Assembly (NCBI RefSeq): GCF_900112695.1
Contig: NZ_FOMT01000003.1
Location: 310,001 to 374,000, forward strand
Length of the DNA stretch: 64,000 bases
DNA from: Paenibacillus catalpae
GTDB taxonomy: Bacteria; Bacillota; Bacilli; Paenibacillales; Paenibacillaceae
Direction: 5' to 3'
Position 1 is the stretch's first letter. The number at the start of each line of letters is the position of its first letter. A program made the translations under genes and the position numbers. Positions 25,076 to 34,346 of this stretch are shown here, in pieces. The notes beneath the pieces are model-generated. The model did no database searches. It was given only the letters and a program-made list of their open reading frames with translations, and was not told the DNA's origin.

Positions 25076-25924
25076 ATGAAAAACAAATTCATTCTTCTTA
25101 CAGCAAGTGTGGCTTTAGCAACGACGTTAGCGGGATGCGCAGCGAATCAGGGGGATATCGGCAACAAGAACATCCGTCCGAACAGTGTGCGATACGATGC
25201 TAACGGAAACATGATCCGTAATATGGCGGCTCCGGGTGCATTGAACGACAAGCGTTTCGCGAATGATCAAATGAACGAAATGAACCGCGTCAATGGCCGC
25301 CGTCTCAACAGCAATAACATTGTCGGCAGTCATAAAAATTATAAGATGGAAATGAGCGATGAAATCGCGAAGCGGCTTGTAGCTATGAATACGGTTAAGA
25401 CCGCGAACGTCATGCTGACCGATAATAATGCTTATGTTGCCGTATCTTTCGAAGATCATACACGCGGCCTTAGTGCAAAAAGCTACAGCCGCACGAATTT
25501 GAGCAGCCCGATTACCGATGCGAACCGTCACATGAACGGAACGTACGGCTCTAACGGGAAATACGGCATGAACGGCATGAACGGCACGTATGGCATGAAC
25601 GGTACGATGGGCGGACACGACAATAACGGCATTCGCGGCCTGAGCACTACCGATACCGGCGAAAGCCGTCTGACCGATCAAATCAAGAGTGATATCGCTG
25701 CAGAAGTGAAGCGTCTTCATCCAACGGTTCAAAATGTTTATGTATCCGCAAACCCGGATTTTGTGAACCGCATGAACAGCTATATGGGCGATGTACGACT
25801 TGGTCACCCGATTCAAGGCTTTGTATCCGAATTTAACGCGATGGTCGAGCGCATCTTCCCGGCTAATGCGACAAAGTTAAATTCGAGTAAGCATACCACT
25901 CCGTATATTTACGATCACCGTTAA
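25076..25924 (+). CDS. YhcN/YlaJ-family sporulation lipoprotein
   Basis: This 282-residue exported lipoprotein has signal peptide residues 1-20 with lipobox L-A-G-C and lipidated Cys near residue 21. The mature part contains the YhcN/YlaJ-type block A-K-R-L-V-A-M-N-T-V-K-T-A-N-V-M-L followed by A-Y-V-A-V-S. A low-complexity insert rich in Gly, Met, Asn and Tyr (about residues 160-190, repeated Y-G-M-N-G units) precedes a second alpha/beta segment. In Bacillus, YhcN is a forespore inner-membrane lipoprotein that helps germination or outgrowth. ATG 25076 follows GGAGGAG. A strong terminator follows, so it is monocistronic. Confidence 0.85.
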   Translation: MKNKFILLTASVALATTLAGCAANQGDIGNKNIRPNSVRYDANGNMIRNMAAPGALNDKRFANDQMNEMNRVNGRRLNSNNIVGSHKNYKMEMSDEIAKRLVAMNTVKTANVMLTDNNAYVAVSFEDHTRGLSAKSYSRTNLSSPITDANRHMNGTYGSNGKYGMNGMNGTYGMNGTMGGHDNNGIRGLSTTDTGESRLTDQIKSDIAAEVKRLHPTVQNVYVSANPDFVNRMNSYMGDVRLGHPIQGFVSEFNAMVERIFPANATKLNSSKHTTPYIYDHR

Positions 25925-25947
25925 TCGCGGGCAATAAACAGGCATAA

Positions 25948-26000
25948 GAAAGGAGGGCTGTCCCAAAGGTCGTAATGACCTTAAGACAGCCCTCCTTTTA
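25948..26000 (+). terminator. Terminator after the YhcN-like gene
   Basis: AAGGAGGGCTGTC (25950-25962) pairs with GACAGCCCTCCTT, with a second hairpin AAGGTC/GACCTT inside, then T-run. Confidence 0.92.
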
Positions 26001-26030
26001 TTATAAGCGCCCATTTTCCCTACATACAGC

Positions 26031-26058
26031 ACCATTGCTATAGCCAATTCATACAATA
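26031..26058 (+). promoter_or_regulatory. Sigma-K-type promoter for gerE
   Basis: CATACAATA (26050-26058) fits the sigma-K -10 consensus CATAnnnTA exactly, and ACC (26031-26033) sits 16 bases upstream as expected for the -35 element. gerE is sigma-K-dependent in Bacillus, which supports the call. Confidence 0.65.
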
Positions 26059-26120
26059 ATTTGACTGTATCCCTTAACCTTGTTAAACCATAAAAACCCG
26101 AGCAAGGAGGGGTGACAAAC

Positions 26121-26345
26121 TTGAAGGGTAGCGACCATAAGAGCAAGTTTTTATTAACGCATCGTGAACGCGAGGTATTTGAGCTGCTGGTGCAGGATAA
26201 GACTACTAGAGATATTGCGCAGCAATTATTTATCAGCGAGAAAACCGTCCGCAACCATATCTCTAATGTCATGCAAAAATTGAACGTTAAAGGTCGTTCG
26301 CAAGCGGTTGTCGAGCTGATCAAGCTTGGGGAGTTGCAAATCTAA
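26121..26345 (+). CDS. gerE: GerE, late mother-cell sporulation regulator
   Basis: This 74-residue LuxR-type helix-turn-helix protein needs no other domain. The sequence H-R-E-R-E-V-F-E-L-L-V-Q-D-K-T-T and F-I-S-E-K-T-V-R-N-H-I-S-N is nearly identical to Bacillus GerE as I recall it. GerE binds sigma-K promoters to activate or repress late coat and spore-surface genes in the mother cell. TTG 26121 is chosen: AAGGAGG lies ten bases upstream and it gives exactly the 74-residue length of B. subtilis GerE; the in-frame GTG 26112 overlaps the ribosome-binding site. Its closeness to the spore-glycan locus and katX makes this a sporulation neighbourhood. Confidence 0.95.
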   Translation: MKGSDHKSKFLLTHREREVFELLVQDKTTRDIAQQLFISEKTVRNHISNVMQKLNVKGRSQAVVELIKLGELQI

Positions 26346-26378
26346 CCATCCCATACTCGATACGGGCTATTCCATTTT

Positions 26379-26405
26379 CCCCGCTCCTTTCTATAAGGTG
26401 CGGGG
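26379..26405 (+). terminator. Hairpin after gerE
   Basis: CCCCGC pairs with GCGGGG, plus CCTT with AAGG inside. Only a weak T-run follows, so terminator activity is likely but not certain. Confidence 0.6.
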
Positions 26406-26520
26406 GATTTACTTTGTAATCACTTTGTTTCAATTTCGACAAAGTTCTTTAATCTTAGACTAAGGTTTATTCGATACAATCATATGCATCAACCCCACAG
26501 TTGATACCATTTCTAGGACA

Positions 26521-26550
26521 GGCCCGCTTCCGCAAGCGGGCCCTTTTTTT
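26521..26550 (+). terminator. Strong plus-strand terminator without an adjacent gene
   Basis: GGCCCGCTT-CCGC-AAGCGGGCC followed by seven T in the plus direction. gerE already has its own hairpin, and katX runs the other way, so this may end read-through or an unannotated short transcript from about 26.42-26.52 kb. That stretch holds a CTTAGACTAAG palindrome and a TACAAT, but no convincing ORF. Confidence 0.8.
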
Positions 26551-26556
26551 GTTTCC

Positions 26557-28185
26557 TCAATAACCGTCCGTTTTGTGCCCAAGCTCTTCGGCTATTTCCA
26601 TACCTTCGCGCGCAGGGAATGTGCCCTCGTGATCGGATTTCATCGCGGCAGACTTCTTAATGGCTTCGGCGACAAGACGGCCGTATTCCGGATCTGCCTG
26701 CGTCAGATTCGCTAGCATCTTCTCCTGGATGACAGGCGCGCAGGTCGACAATGCATCCCCCAGATTGTGAATGAGCTCGTCACGCTCCCACTGCTCCAGC
26801 TTCCGGAACGTATCGCCCGCCTGGCCAAAATCATTGGTCCGGTCGATTGTCTGTCTAACCAGCTCTGCATCATAATGCGGTTCATGCGGCTGGCCGGAGG
26901 CTTCAGCCTCTACAAGTCCGTTCAGGCTAGAAGGCTCGTAGTTGATATGCGGATTTTGTCCGGGCGCAACATCGACATAGAAAGCCATCTGGCCGTCGCG
27001 CTGATTGGTGGTCACCCGTTTCTTCGGCGCATTAATCGGCAGCTGCAGGTAGTTCGAGCCAACGCGGTAACGCTGGGTGTCGGAATAAGATAAGGTGCGG
27101 CCTTGCAGCATTTTGTCATCCGAGAAATCAAGTCCGTCGACCAGTACGCCTGTGCCGAATGCCGCTTGCTCCACTTCTGCAAAATAGTTCTCCGGATTTT
27201 TATTCAGCACCATCTTGCCGACCGGCACCATTGGGAATTTGTCTTCATCCCACAGCTTGGTATCGTCGAGCGGATCGAAATCAAGCTCCGGATGCTCCCC
27301 ATCCTCCATGATTTGGACCTTCAGCTCCCAGGAAGGATAATCTCCCCGTTCAATGGCCTCATACAGATCCTGTGTAGCATGGTTGAAGTTCTTCGCCTGA
27401 ATCTCTTCCGCTTCGGATTGAGTCAGGTTTTTGACGCCTTGCTGCGGATCCCAGTGATATTTGACCAGCACCGCTTCACCCTTTGCGTTCACCCATTTGT
27501 ATGTATTCACACCGGAGCCTTGCATCTGACGGTAGTTAGCCGGTATGCCCCATGGCGAGAACAGGAACGTAATCATATGCGTCGCCTCCGGCGTATTCGA
27601 GACAAAGTCGAAGAAGCGCTCCATCGATTGAAGGTTCGTGACCGGATCGGGCTTGAAGGCATGAACCATATCAGGGAACTTCATCGCATCCCGGATGAAG
27701 AAGATCTTCAGGTTATTGCCGACCAGATCCCAGTTGCCGTCCTCGGTGTAAAACTTGGTTGCGAAGCCGCGAGGATCTCGGAGAGTCTCCGGCGAATGCC
27801 CGCCGTGGATAACACTGGAGAAGCGGACAAAGACAGGGGTCTGCTTGCCTTTTTCCTGGAACAGCTTGGCTCTTGTATAATTGCCGATCGGCTCATTGCC
27901 AAACGTACCATAAGCCTCGAAATAACCATGTGCGCCTGCACCGCGGGCATGCACGACACGCTCAGGAATACGTTCCCGGTCGAAGTGGGTGATCTTCTCG
28001 ATAAACTGGTAGTTTTCGAGCGTCGCGGGACCGCGGTTGCCAACGGTTCTTGTATTCTGATTGTTGGATACCGGATGGCCTTGTCTTGTTGTCAGCGTCC
28101 TATCGGTTTCGCCGGCCCCTTTGCGGTTATCGGTTGCACCGCCTGCGCCGGTCGCATTAGTGCCGTTTGTATCATTACCAGACAT
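26557..28185 (-). CDS. katX: Spore-type catalase, KatX-like
   Basis: This 542-residue monofunctional haem catalase decomposes hydrogen peroxide. The active-site His is in [11 protein letters not shown], the distal Asn in V-G-N-N, and the haem-ligand Tyr in [12 protein letters not shown] Gly/Asn/Thr-rich N-terminal extension of about 35 residues and a long C-terminus make it longer than vegetative KatA (about 480) and close to B. subtilis KatX (about 547), the spore catalase that protects germinating spores. The nearby gerE agrees with a sporulation role. ATG 28185 follows GGAGGAT. I could not identify a convincing forespore promoter by eye. Confidence 0.88.
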   Translation of the reverse strand: MSGNDTNGTNATGAGGATDNRKGAGETDRTLTTRQGHPVSNNQNTRTVGNRGPATLENYQFIEKITHFDRERIPERVVHARGAGAHGYFEAYGTFGNEPIGNYTRAKLFQEKGKQTPVFVRFSSVIHGGHSPETLRDPRGFATKFYTEDGNWDLVGNNLKIFFIRDAMKFPDMVHAFKPDPVTNLQSMERFFDFVSNTPEATHMITFLFSPWGIPANYRQMQGSGVNTYKWVNAKGEAVLVKYHWDPQQGVKNLTQSEAEEIQAKNFNHATQDLYEAIERGDYPSWELKVQIMEDGEHPELDFDPLDDTKLWDEDKFPMVPVGKMVLNKNPENYFAEVEQAAFGTGVLVDGLDFSDDKMLQGRTLSYSDTQRYRVGSNYLQLPINAPKKRVTTNQRDGQMAFYVDVAPGQNPHINYEPSSLNGLVEAEASGQPHEPHYDAELVRQTIDRTNDFGQAGDTFRKLEQWERDELIHNLGDALSTCAPVIQEKMLANLTQADPEYGRLVAEAIKKSAAMKSDHEGTFPAREGMEIAEELGHKTDGY

Positions 28186-28375
28186 TTTAATCTATCCTCC
28201 ATTTCCATATTTACGTTGATTTGGCCGATTACTCCAATACTATTCCTCATTCCGTATGAGTTTATGAAAGGGCTGCTGTAAATATTGTCAAATGACTATC
28301 CCCCTATTCAAGCGAGGAGGTGCGTAGTACTGTATATAAAAACAGCCTGTATAGAGGGTGGAAGGGACGAAGGTC

Positions 28376-29980
28376 ATGAACATACTGATCGTTGACGATG
28401 AGCCGCGGCACTTAAGAGGCATGGCCGGCATGATTCAATCGATGCGCCCGGCTGCGAAGGTTATGACTGCGAAAGACGGCGAAGCCGCGCTTGCTCTAGT
28501 AAGAGAAGAACGGCCGGATGTCGTGTTAAGCGATATCCAGATGCCGAATTTGGACGGTTTGTCGTTCCTGCAGCAGCTGAAGGAAGAAGAGCTGCAGTCC
28601 AAGGTCGTTATGGTATCGGCATACAATTTGTTTGAATATGCCCAAAAGGCCATTCGACACGGCGCCTTTGACTATTTGCTCAAGCCGATTGACCGGGATA
28701 AAGTAGAGGCGGTCCTGCAGAGGCTGGAGAAGGAGATCTCGGAGGAAGCCAGGCAGCGCGGTGAATCCGCTGATATAAGAAGCAAGCTTAAGCATGCTGA
28801 ATCCGCTTACCGAAGCCGGATGCTTCATCAGTGGCTGATCGGGGAGCTGCAGCGGGACCAAGGTGCCGAGTTGGAAGAGTGGCCGATGCTGCAGCAAGTG
28901 AATGCCCTCCTGCTGACAGATATCAGAATGGTGGAGGCCGCGGAAGTCCATCCGCCGCAGCTGATGGAAGAGCTGCCTCGGCAGCTAAAAAAGCTCGGGG
29001 AGAAATTCGGACAAGTCTGCGTATTTCCTCTCCAGACGATGCAGCAAGGAGGCAGACTAGTTACTGCGCTCGCGCTCGAACCATTGTCTGGCCTGTCCAC
29101 AGCTGAGCTTGCTGCCGCGCTGAAGGATTGTTCCTCTTCCTGGCAGCTGCATGGCAAGGTCATTCACGGGATGGCTATCAGGGCAGGTAAGGAAACTATT
29201 CCGGATTTGTATCACAGGGCGGAGAGGGCCCTGCATTATGCATTCCATGAGGAATGGCACGGAGTTGTATCTGCGGAGGAGCTTGCCGCAAAAGAGACGA
29301 AGGAGGCGCTCTACATGCTGGATGGGGAGCTTCTGTTCGAGGCTCTTCAAGAAGCTTCCCTGAACAAGGCGGAGGAGATGTGCCGTGAAGCGTTCAGGAC
29401 TCTGGCAGCCGGAGGGTATACCGATCCTAAGCTGATGATTAATTATGCGGCATTAACCTTGATCAAGATCAAAAGCAGAACCTCGGGCATTATTGATCCG
29501 CATGTTGGAAGCGTACTCACGGAGGCAGCTTCCACATCTATTCCTTCCTGCAGCACGAGCAATGAGCTGCTGGAGCATCTGCTGTGCTGTCTGGCAGCTG
29601 TACACCAGGCGCTTGCGGAACGGAAGCAGGGCAGCGGTGATGCAGCCGTTGAGCAGTGCTTAAGCTGGATTCAGACCCATTATAATGAGGATCTTACGCT
29701 TGAGATGGCAGCCGAGCGGTTCCATTTCAATCCGTCTTATTTCAGCACCCTGATCAAAAGCCGTACTGGCCGTTCGTTCTCTGATCATCTGACAGAATCG
29801 CGGATACGGGAAGCGAAAGCGCTGCTTGCATCCGGGAAGCTCAAAATATACGAAATTGCGGAACGCTGCGGTTACCGGGATACGAAATATTTTACCCGAA
29901 TCTTCAAACGGCAGGTTGGCTTGTCCCCGGAAGCTTATAAGCATACGGCTCGTCCATTGACCGGAGGCGATACACCATGA
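28376..29980 (+). CDS. YesN-type response regulator (receiver + AraC)
   Basis: This protein of about 534 residues has an N-terminal receiver domain with the acidic pair D-D-E, phosphoacceptor Asp in L-S-D-I-Q-M-P near residue 54 and Lys in L-L-K-P-I. A central region of about 290 residues is less conserved. A C-terminal AraC double helix-turn-helix ends with G-L-S-P-E-A-Y. ATG 28376 has GAAGGG nine bases upstream; the in-frame GTG 28358 lacks a site. It overlaps the kinase gene by four bases (ATGA), and a sugar transporter operon follows, the classic YesN/YesM arrangement, so it probably activates that operon on sensing a sugar. Confidence 0.92.
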   Translation: MNILIVDDEPRHLRGMAGMIQSMRPAAKVMTAKDGEAALALVREERPDVVLSDIQMPNLDGLSFLQQLKEEELQSKVVMVSAYNLFEYAQKAIRHGAFDYLLKPIDRDKVEAVLQRLEKEISEEARQRGESADIRSKLKHAESAYRSRMLHQWLIGELQRDQGAELEEWPMLQQVNALLLTDIRMVEAAEVHPPQLMEELPRQLKKLGEKFGQVCVFPLQTMQQGGRLVTALALEPLSGLSTAELAAALKDCSSSWQLHGKVIHGMAIRAGKETIPDLYHRAERALHYAFHEEWHGVVSAEELAAKETKEALYMLDGELLFEALQEASLNKAEEMCREAFRTLAAGGYTDPKLMINYAALTLIKIKSRTSGIIDPHVGSVLTEAASTSIPSCSTSNELLEHLLCCLAAVHQALAERKQGSGDAAVEQCLSWIQTHYNEDLTLEMAAERFHFNPSYFSTLIKSRTGRSFSDHLTESRIREAKALLASGKLKIYEIAERCGYRDTKYFTRIFKRQVGLSPEAYKHTARPLTGGDTP

Positions 29981-31752
29981 CATTTAGGAAAAGGCTGCTG
30001 CTCAGCTATGTGACGCTGATTGCACTGCCGCTGCTTGTGCTCAGTTCACTATTCTACCGGACAAGTCTCAATGTAGTAACCGAGCAGGCGCAGAAAAACG
30101 TGTTCGATGTGGTCATGAAAAATAATGATGTGATCGACACAAAGCTCGGCATCGCGGATCAGAACAGCCGGGCGCTATTTGTGGACAAAGACTTATACCA
30201 GATCTTTAACGATCTCAATTCGGCAAATGAAGAAGAGCTGCTGGCGGCCGACCGTCAGATTTCAGCTATCTTAAGCAAATATTACTCTCTGAACGAGGAT
30301 GTCTATTCGGCACAGCTGTGGACCTCTTATTACAGCTTCGGAAGCTCCGTGCAAATGCCGCTTGGCGATCCGGTACAGTCGGACGTCTATAAGGAAGCTG
30401 TTCGGGCGGGCGGGAAAATGGTCTGGTATCCGACGTATGACTTTATCCGGATGTTCGATCAGCCATGGCTTCAGGACGGGAATATCGACTTCCGTTATTT
30501 GTTCTCTGCCACAAGGCTGCTTAATTTCTCTCATATGGAGGACAGCTCGCTTGTAAAGCTGAAGCCGGATGTAGAACGTCCTGTGCTTACCATCAGCTTC
30601 AAATCAACCGTGATGGACAAACTCTTTGAGAAAAGCATTCCTGCCGGGTCTTCTTATATGGTTCTCGATCCGGATAATATTGTTGTTGCTTCAAGCGACA
30701 AAACGATGCTTACAAAACCGTTCACTGAAGACTGGGTTGATCCGTTCAGGGAGAAGAATAACGGTACAGCGCGGATTAAGATTAACGGGAATAATCAGAT
30801 CGTCAGCTTCGCAAGGTCGGAAATTACCGGCTGGATGTCCATCGTGGTTACGCCGGAGTCTGCGCTTGTAAGCAGCCTGGTGCCGATTATCCGAACTTCG
30901 ACGCTGGTTACCGCCATTGCCTTAAGCGTGGTTGCTCTGTTGTTTGCGTACTTTATCCTTAGCCGCATTACCGGCCCTATCAAAAAGCTGATGAGCGCCA
31001 TGCGTTTGGTTGGGGAAGGGGATTTCGGGACTCATGTTGAGGTAAGGAGCCAAGATGAATTTGGGCTGCTTTCGCAGCGCTTTAACCGGATGAATGACCG
31101 GATCGCGATGCTGGTGAAAGAAAATTACGAAATTAAACTGAAAGAGAAAGAAGCGGAGATTCAGGCACTAAACATGCAGATGAATCCTCATTTTCTATAC
31201 AACACCCTTAATATCATGAACTGGACAGCCATTGAGAACAATCAGGCGGAGCTGAGCAAGATGCTCGTCTGCCTGTCTAATATGCTGCATTATACGTCCC
31301 GGAAGGACTGGGGCGCTGTTCATCTGACGGAAGAACTGGAATGGATGCGCAATTATTTCTTCATCATGTCAGCGCGGTTCGAGGGCAAGTTCACGGTTGC
31401 TTATGAGATTGAGCCGGCGCTGTATGAGAATAAGGTGCCAAGGCTGCTGTTCCAGCCCTTTGTGGAAAATGCTATATTGCACGGATTCAGCGGGATGGAT
31501 GAAGGCGGGATTATTACGATACGGGGCTGGTTTGAAGATGACAGCCGGTATTTCGAAATCCGCGACAACGGACGGGGAATCAGCAAGGAAGGGATAGACG
31601 CGATTCTATATAAGGAATCCGCATCCGTCGGAATTAAAAATACGATCTCGCGTATCCGGATGGCCTATGGCGACGAGTATGGCATCCACATTCACTCCTC
31701 TCCCGGCAAGGGAACAAGTATTGTGATCCATCTGCCGAACAAGACCCAATAA
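29977..31752 (+). CDS. YesM-type sensor histidine kinase
   Basis: This 591-residue kinase has a transmembrane segment near the N-terminus (about 8-28), an extracellular sensor of about 270 residues, a second transmembrane segment near 305-325 and a HAMP linker. The His_kinase domain carries the phosphorylated His in M-N-P-H-F-L-Y-N-T-L-N, and a GHKL ATPase domain has Q-P-F-V-E-N-A-I-L-H-G and D-N-G-R-G. It forms an operon with the upstream regulator. The binding-protein gene starts 118 bases downstream behind a possible catabolite-repression site, so the kinase likely senses that transporter's substrate. Confidence 0.93.
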   Translation: MTFRKRLLLSYVTLIALPLLVLSSLFYRTSLNVVTEQAQKNVFDVVMKNNDVIDTKLGIADQNSRALFVDKDLYQIFNDLNSANEEELLAADRQISAILSKYYSLNEDVYSAQLWTSYYSFGSSVQMPLGDPVQSDVYKEAVRAGGKMVWYPTYDFIRMFDQPWLQDGNIDFRYLFSATRLLNFSHMEDSSLVKLKPDVERPVLTISFKSTVMDKLFEKSIPAGSSYMVLDPDNIVVASSDKTMLTKPFTEDWVDPFREKNNGTARIKINGNNQIVSFARSEITGWMSIVVTPESALVSSLVPIIRTSTLVTAIALSVVALLFAYFILSRITGPIKKLMSAMRLVGEGDFGTHVEVRSQDEFGLLSQRFNRMNDRIAMLVKENYEIKLKEKEAEIQALNMQMNPHFLYNTLNIMNWTAIENNQAELSKMLVCLSNMLHYTSRKDWGAVHLTEELEWMRNYFFIMSARFEGKFTVAYEIEPALYENKVPRLLFQPFVENAILHGFSGMDEGGIITIRGWFEDDSRYFEIRDNGRGISKEGIDAILYKESASVGIKNTISRIRMAYGDEYGIHIHSSPGKGTSIVIHLPNKTQ

Positions 31753-31781
31753 AAGTCCACCATTCTAGAAATGCTCGGGTT

Positions 31782-31797
31782 TTGTAAGCGTTATCTA
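31782..31797 (+). promoter_or_regulatory. Candidate cre (CcpA) site before the sugar-binding-protein gene
   Basis: TTGTAAGCGTTATCTA matches the cre consensus WTGNAARCGNWWWCAW at all but one position. A TACAAT (31803-31808) lies 15 bases downstream of the overlapping TTGTAA, so a bound repressor would cover the promoter. This suggests carbon catabolite repression. Confidence 0.6.
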
Positions 31798-31869
31798 TCA
31801 TCTACAATAAAAGCAATCATAGACTGCAGCTATGAGCCATGAGGATGGAAATTAGAGAGGGGCTCGAAA

Positions 31870-33309
31870 ATGATGAATAGGAATCGATGGAAATACTCTT
31901 CCGCATTTATGGTTACGGTTCTATCAGCTGTGCTTGTCATGTCCGGCTGTACCAAGTCTGATAGTTCCAATGGGAATTCCTCATCCGGTAATAACACAAA
32001 CAGTTCGGCAGACAGTGAAGGAACAGGTACTAAAAACGGCGAGAAAATTACACTGAAACTGACCGGATGGGGCGCACCGGCAGAGGTAGCGGCATACAAA
32101 TCGGCCATTGCCAATTTCGAACAAACTCATCCGAACGTTAAAGTCGAATTTCAATCGATTAGCAGCAGTGATTACGATACGAAGCTGACGACGATGGTTG
32201 CCGGCAACGACGCGCCGGATGTAGCGATGATGGAGTCTGCGACGATTGCCTTCCCGCTCGCTGAAGAAGGCAAGTTCCTGAACTTGCAGGACTTCCTTGC
32301 TAACGATCAGCAGATTACACTCGACTCCATCGTTCCGAATATTACGTATTCCCAGGCGCCGGGCAATATTATCGGCATTGGCCCAGGCCCGGAAACATTC
32401 GGACTGTTCTATAACGCAGATGTATTTAAGGATGCAGGTATCGAACCGCCTCCTTCCGATATTTCGAAAGCATGGACCTGGGATCAGTTCGTCGAAGTTG
32501 CGAAACAGTTGACGCTTGATAATAAGGGACGTAATGCGACAGATCCGAATTTCGATCCTAAAAATATTAAACAGTTTGGTATTAACCTCCCGACATGGTG
32601 GGGGCAATACAGTAACTTTATCTATTCCAATGGTGGAGATTTCCTGTCAGCAGACGGCAAGACCTTCGCTCTTAATCAACCAGCGGCTGTAGAAGTCATT
32701 CAAAAGCTTGCTGATCTGATTAACGTGCATCACGTCGCTCCGTCTCCTCTGCAGTCGAAGAATATCCCGGGGACAAACGTGGCGCTGCAGACGAAGAAAG
32801 TAGCAATGGCTATCGATGGTCAATGGGCTACTTCATCGCTTGCTGAATCCAAGGTCAACTTTAACGTAGGTGTCCTGCCTGTGATGAAAGAACCAGTAAC
32901 AACGGTTGTAGCTGGCATGTTCTCGATCTTCAAATCGACCAAGCATCCACAGGAAGCTTGGGAGCTCTTGAAGGCGCTGCTTGATCCGGAGGCATCGCTT
33001 GACATGCTGACGAACGGAACATGGATGCCAGCTCCTAAAGACTGGTATACCGACAGTGAGAAGCTTGCAAAGTGGACAAAAGATCTTCCTGCCCGTCCAT
33101 CCGGCTATCAAGGTGCCATTATTGACATGCTGCTGAATCACAGCCATGCAACACCAACCGCTTATGTGAAGAATTTCAACAAAATTATGGATGTCGTGAA
33201 TCCCGCTCTCGATAAAGTGTGGCTGGGTAAACAGTCGGCCCAGGAAGCGCTTGATTCCATTGCCGCGAAAGCACAGCAGCAGGTACAAGGCCGACGCGAC
33301 GTCGAGTAA
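31870..33309 (+). CDS. Sugar ABC transporter substrate-binding lipoprotein
   Basis: This 479-residue family-1 extracellular solute-binding protein has a signal peptide with lipobox M-S-G-C (Cys near residue 27), then a Ser/Asn/Gly-rich tether of about 25 residues. The bilobed binding domain starts with I-T-L-K-L-T-G-W-G and contains V-A-G-N-D-A-P-D-V-A-M-M-E, the usual A-P-D block. It captures a sugar outside the membrane and delivers it to the two permeases encoded next. No ATPase gene lies nearby; a shared MsmK/MsmX-type ATPase elsewhere is the norm for such systems. GH127 downstream suggests an arabinoside ligand. Confidence 0.92.
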   Translation: MMNRNRWKYSSAFMVTVLSAVLVMSGCTKSDSSNGNSSSGNNTNSSADSEGTGTKNGEKITLKLTGWGAPAEVAAYKSAIANFEQTHPNVKVEFQSISSSDYDTKLTTMVAGNDAPDVAMMESATIAFPLAEEGKFLNLQDFLANDQQITLDSIVPNITYSQAPGNIIGIGPGPETFGLFYNADVFKDAGIEPPPSDISKAWTWDQFVEVAKQLTLDNKGRNATDPNFDPKNIKQFGINLPTWWGQYSNFIYSNGGDFLSADGKTFALNQPAAVEVIQKLADLINVHHVAPSPLQSKNIPGTNVALQTKKVAMAIDGQWATSSLAESKVNFNVGVLPVMKEPVTTVVAGMFSIFKSTKHPQEAWELLKALLDPEASLDMLTNGTWMPAPKDWYTDSEKLAKWTKDLPARPSGYQGAIIDMLLNHSHATPTAYVKNFNKIMDVVNPALDKVWLGKQSAQEALDSIAAKAQQQVQGRRDVE

Positions 33310-33332
33310 ACAGTCTGCGGTAGTGGATGAAA

Positions 33333-33377
33333 GAAGAGGACAGCGGTTCTTGGCTCTTCAAGAACGTTGTCCTCTTT
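33333..33377 (+). promoter_or_regulatory. Intra-operon hairpin between binding-protein and permease genes
   Basis: AAGAGGACA (33334-33342) pairs with TGTCCTCTT (33368-33376), with an inner stem GTTCTT/AAGAAC (33346-33351 with 33360-33365). There is almost no T-run, so it is more likely an mRNA 3' stabiliser or partial terminator that lets the binding protein outnumber the permeases. Confidence 0.7.
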
Positions 33378-33398
33378 CATAGACAGGAGGGATACGGC

Positions 33399-34346
33399 AT
33401 GGAAATGACGGCCAAAGATGTGACGCAAGCGGGGGCAAGAGCCGGGAAAAAATTCTCCAAACGGGAGAAGAAGGCGTTGTTCTATGGTCTGCTCTTTACA
33501 GCGCCGGCGGTACTCGGCTTTCTCATTTTTACACTAGGTCCGATGATCGCCAGTTTATATTTAAGCTTAACGGATTACAACGTATTCAAGGATACAACAC
33601 ACTTTATCGGTCTGGACAATTATACAAAGCTGTTCAGTGGTGAAGATGATCTGTTCTACAAGTCGCTTGGTACCACTTTTTATTTTGTTATTCTGCGCGT
33701 ACCAGCGGTCATCATCATCTCGTTCTTCCTGGCCATTTTGCTGAATATGAACTTAAAGGGTCGTTCGCTGTTCCGGACGATTATCTATCTGCCAAGTATT
33801 GTTCCGGCGGTTGCCTCTTCGATGATCTGGCTGTGGCTGATGAACCCTGATCTAGGCTTGCTTAATACCGCTCTGGAATGGCTGCACCTGCCGACAAGCT
33901 CGTGGCTATTCGGAGAGGGCAGTGTTATCCCATCCGTCGTGCTTACGACTTTATGGGGAATCGGCGGGACGGTTATTATCTTCCTCGCCGGCTTGTCTGG
34001 TGTACCGAAGTCCTATTACGAAGCAATCGATGTAGACGGCGGCGGCTGGTACAGCAAGCTGCGCCATATTACCGTTCCAATGCTGACGCCAACGATCTTC
34101 TTCAATACGATCATGACGATTATCGGCTCTTTCCAGGTGTTCAGTGAAGCTTATATCCTGACCCAAGGCGGACCTAATAACAAAAGCTTGTTCTTTGTCT
34201 TCTACCTGTGGAGAACGGCTTTCCGTGATACGGAAATGGGCTATGCATCCGCACTTGCTTGGGTGCTGTTCGTTATCATTATGATCTTTACGGTGTTTAT
34301 CTTCAAAACCTCGAAATCCTGGGTGCATTATGAGGGGGAGAGATAA
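33399..34346 (+). CDS. Sugar ABC transporter permease (first subunit)
   Basis: This 315-residue inner-membrane subunit of the UgpA/LacF type has about six membrane segments and the cytoplasmic EAA loop Y-E-A-I-D-V-D-G-G-G that contacts the ATPase. The frame is open from 33327 but crosses the hairpin; ATG 33399 has AGGAGGG upstream and gives the usual family length. Its stop shares one base with the next start (TAATG). Confidence 0.93.
   Translation: MEMTAKDVTQAGARAGKKFSKREKKALFYGLLFTAPAVLGFLIFTLGPMIASLYLSLTDYNVFKDTTHFIGLDNYTKLFSGEDDLFYKSLGTTFYFVILRVPAVIIISFFLAILLNMNLKGRSLFRTIIYLPSIVPAVASSMIWLWLMNPDLGLLNTALEWLHLPTSSWLFGEGSVIPSVVLTTLWGIGGTVIIFLAGLSGVPKSYYEAIDVDGGGWYSKLRHITVPMLTPTIFFNTIMTIIGSFQVFSEAYILTQGGPNNKSLFFVFYLWRTAFRDTEMGYASALAWVLFVIIMIFTVFIFKTSKSWVHYEGER

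Noticed and set aside
27103..28281. A 392-codon plus-strand ORF
   Set aside because: Antisense shadow of the catalase gene, whose catalytic motifs are intact.
28186..28281. Forespore (sigma-F/sigma-G) promoter of katX
   Set aside because: A GAATA and a GGCCAAATC occur on the minus strand but with off spacing and two consensus mismatches; not strong enough to call.
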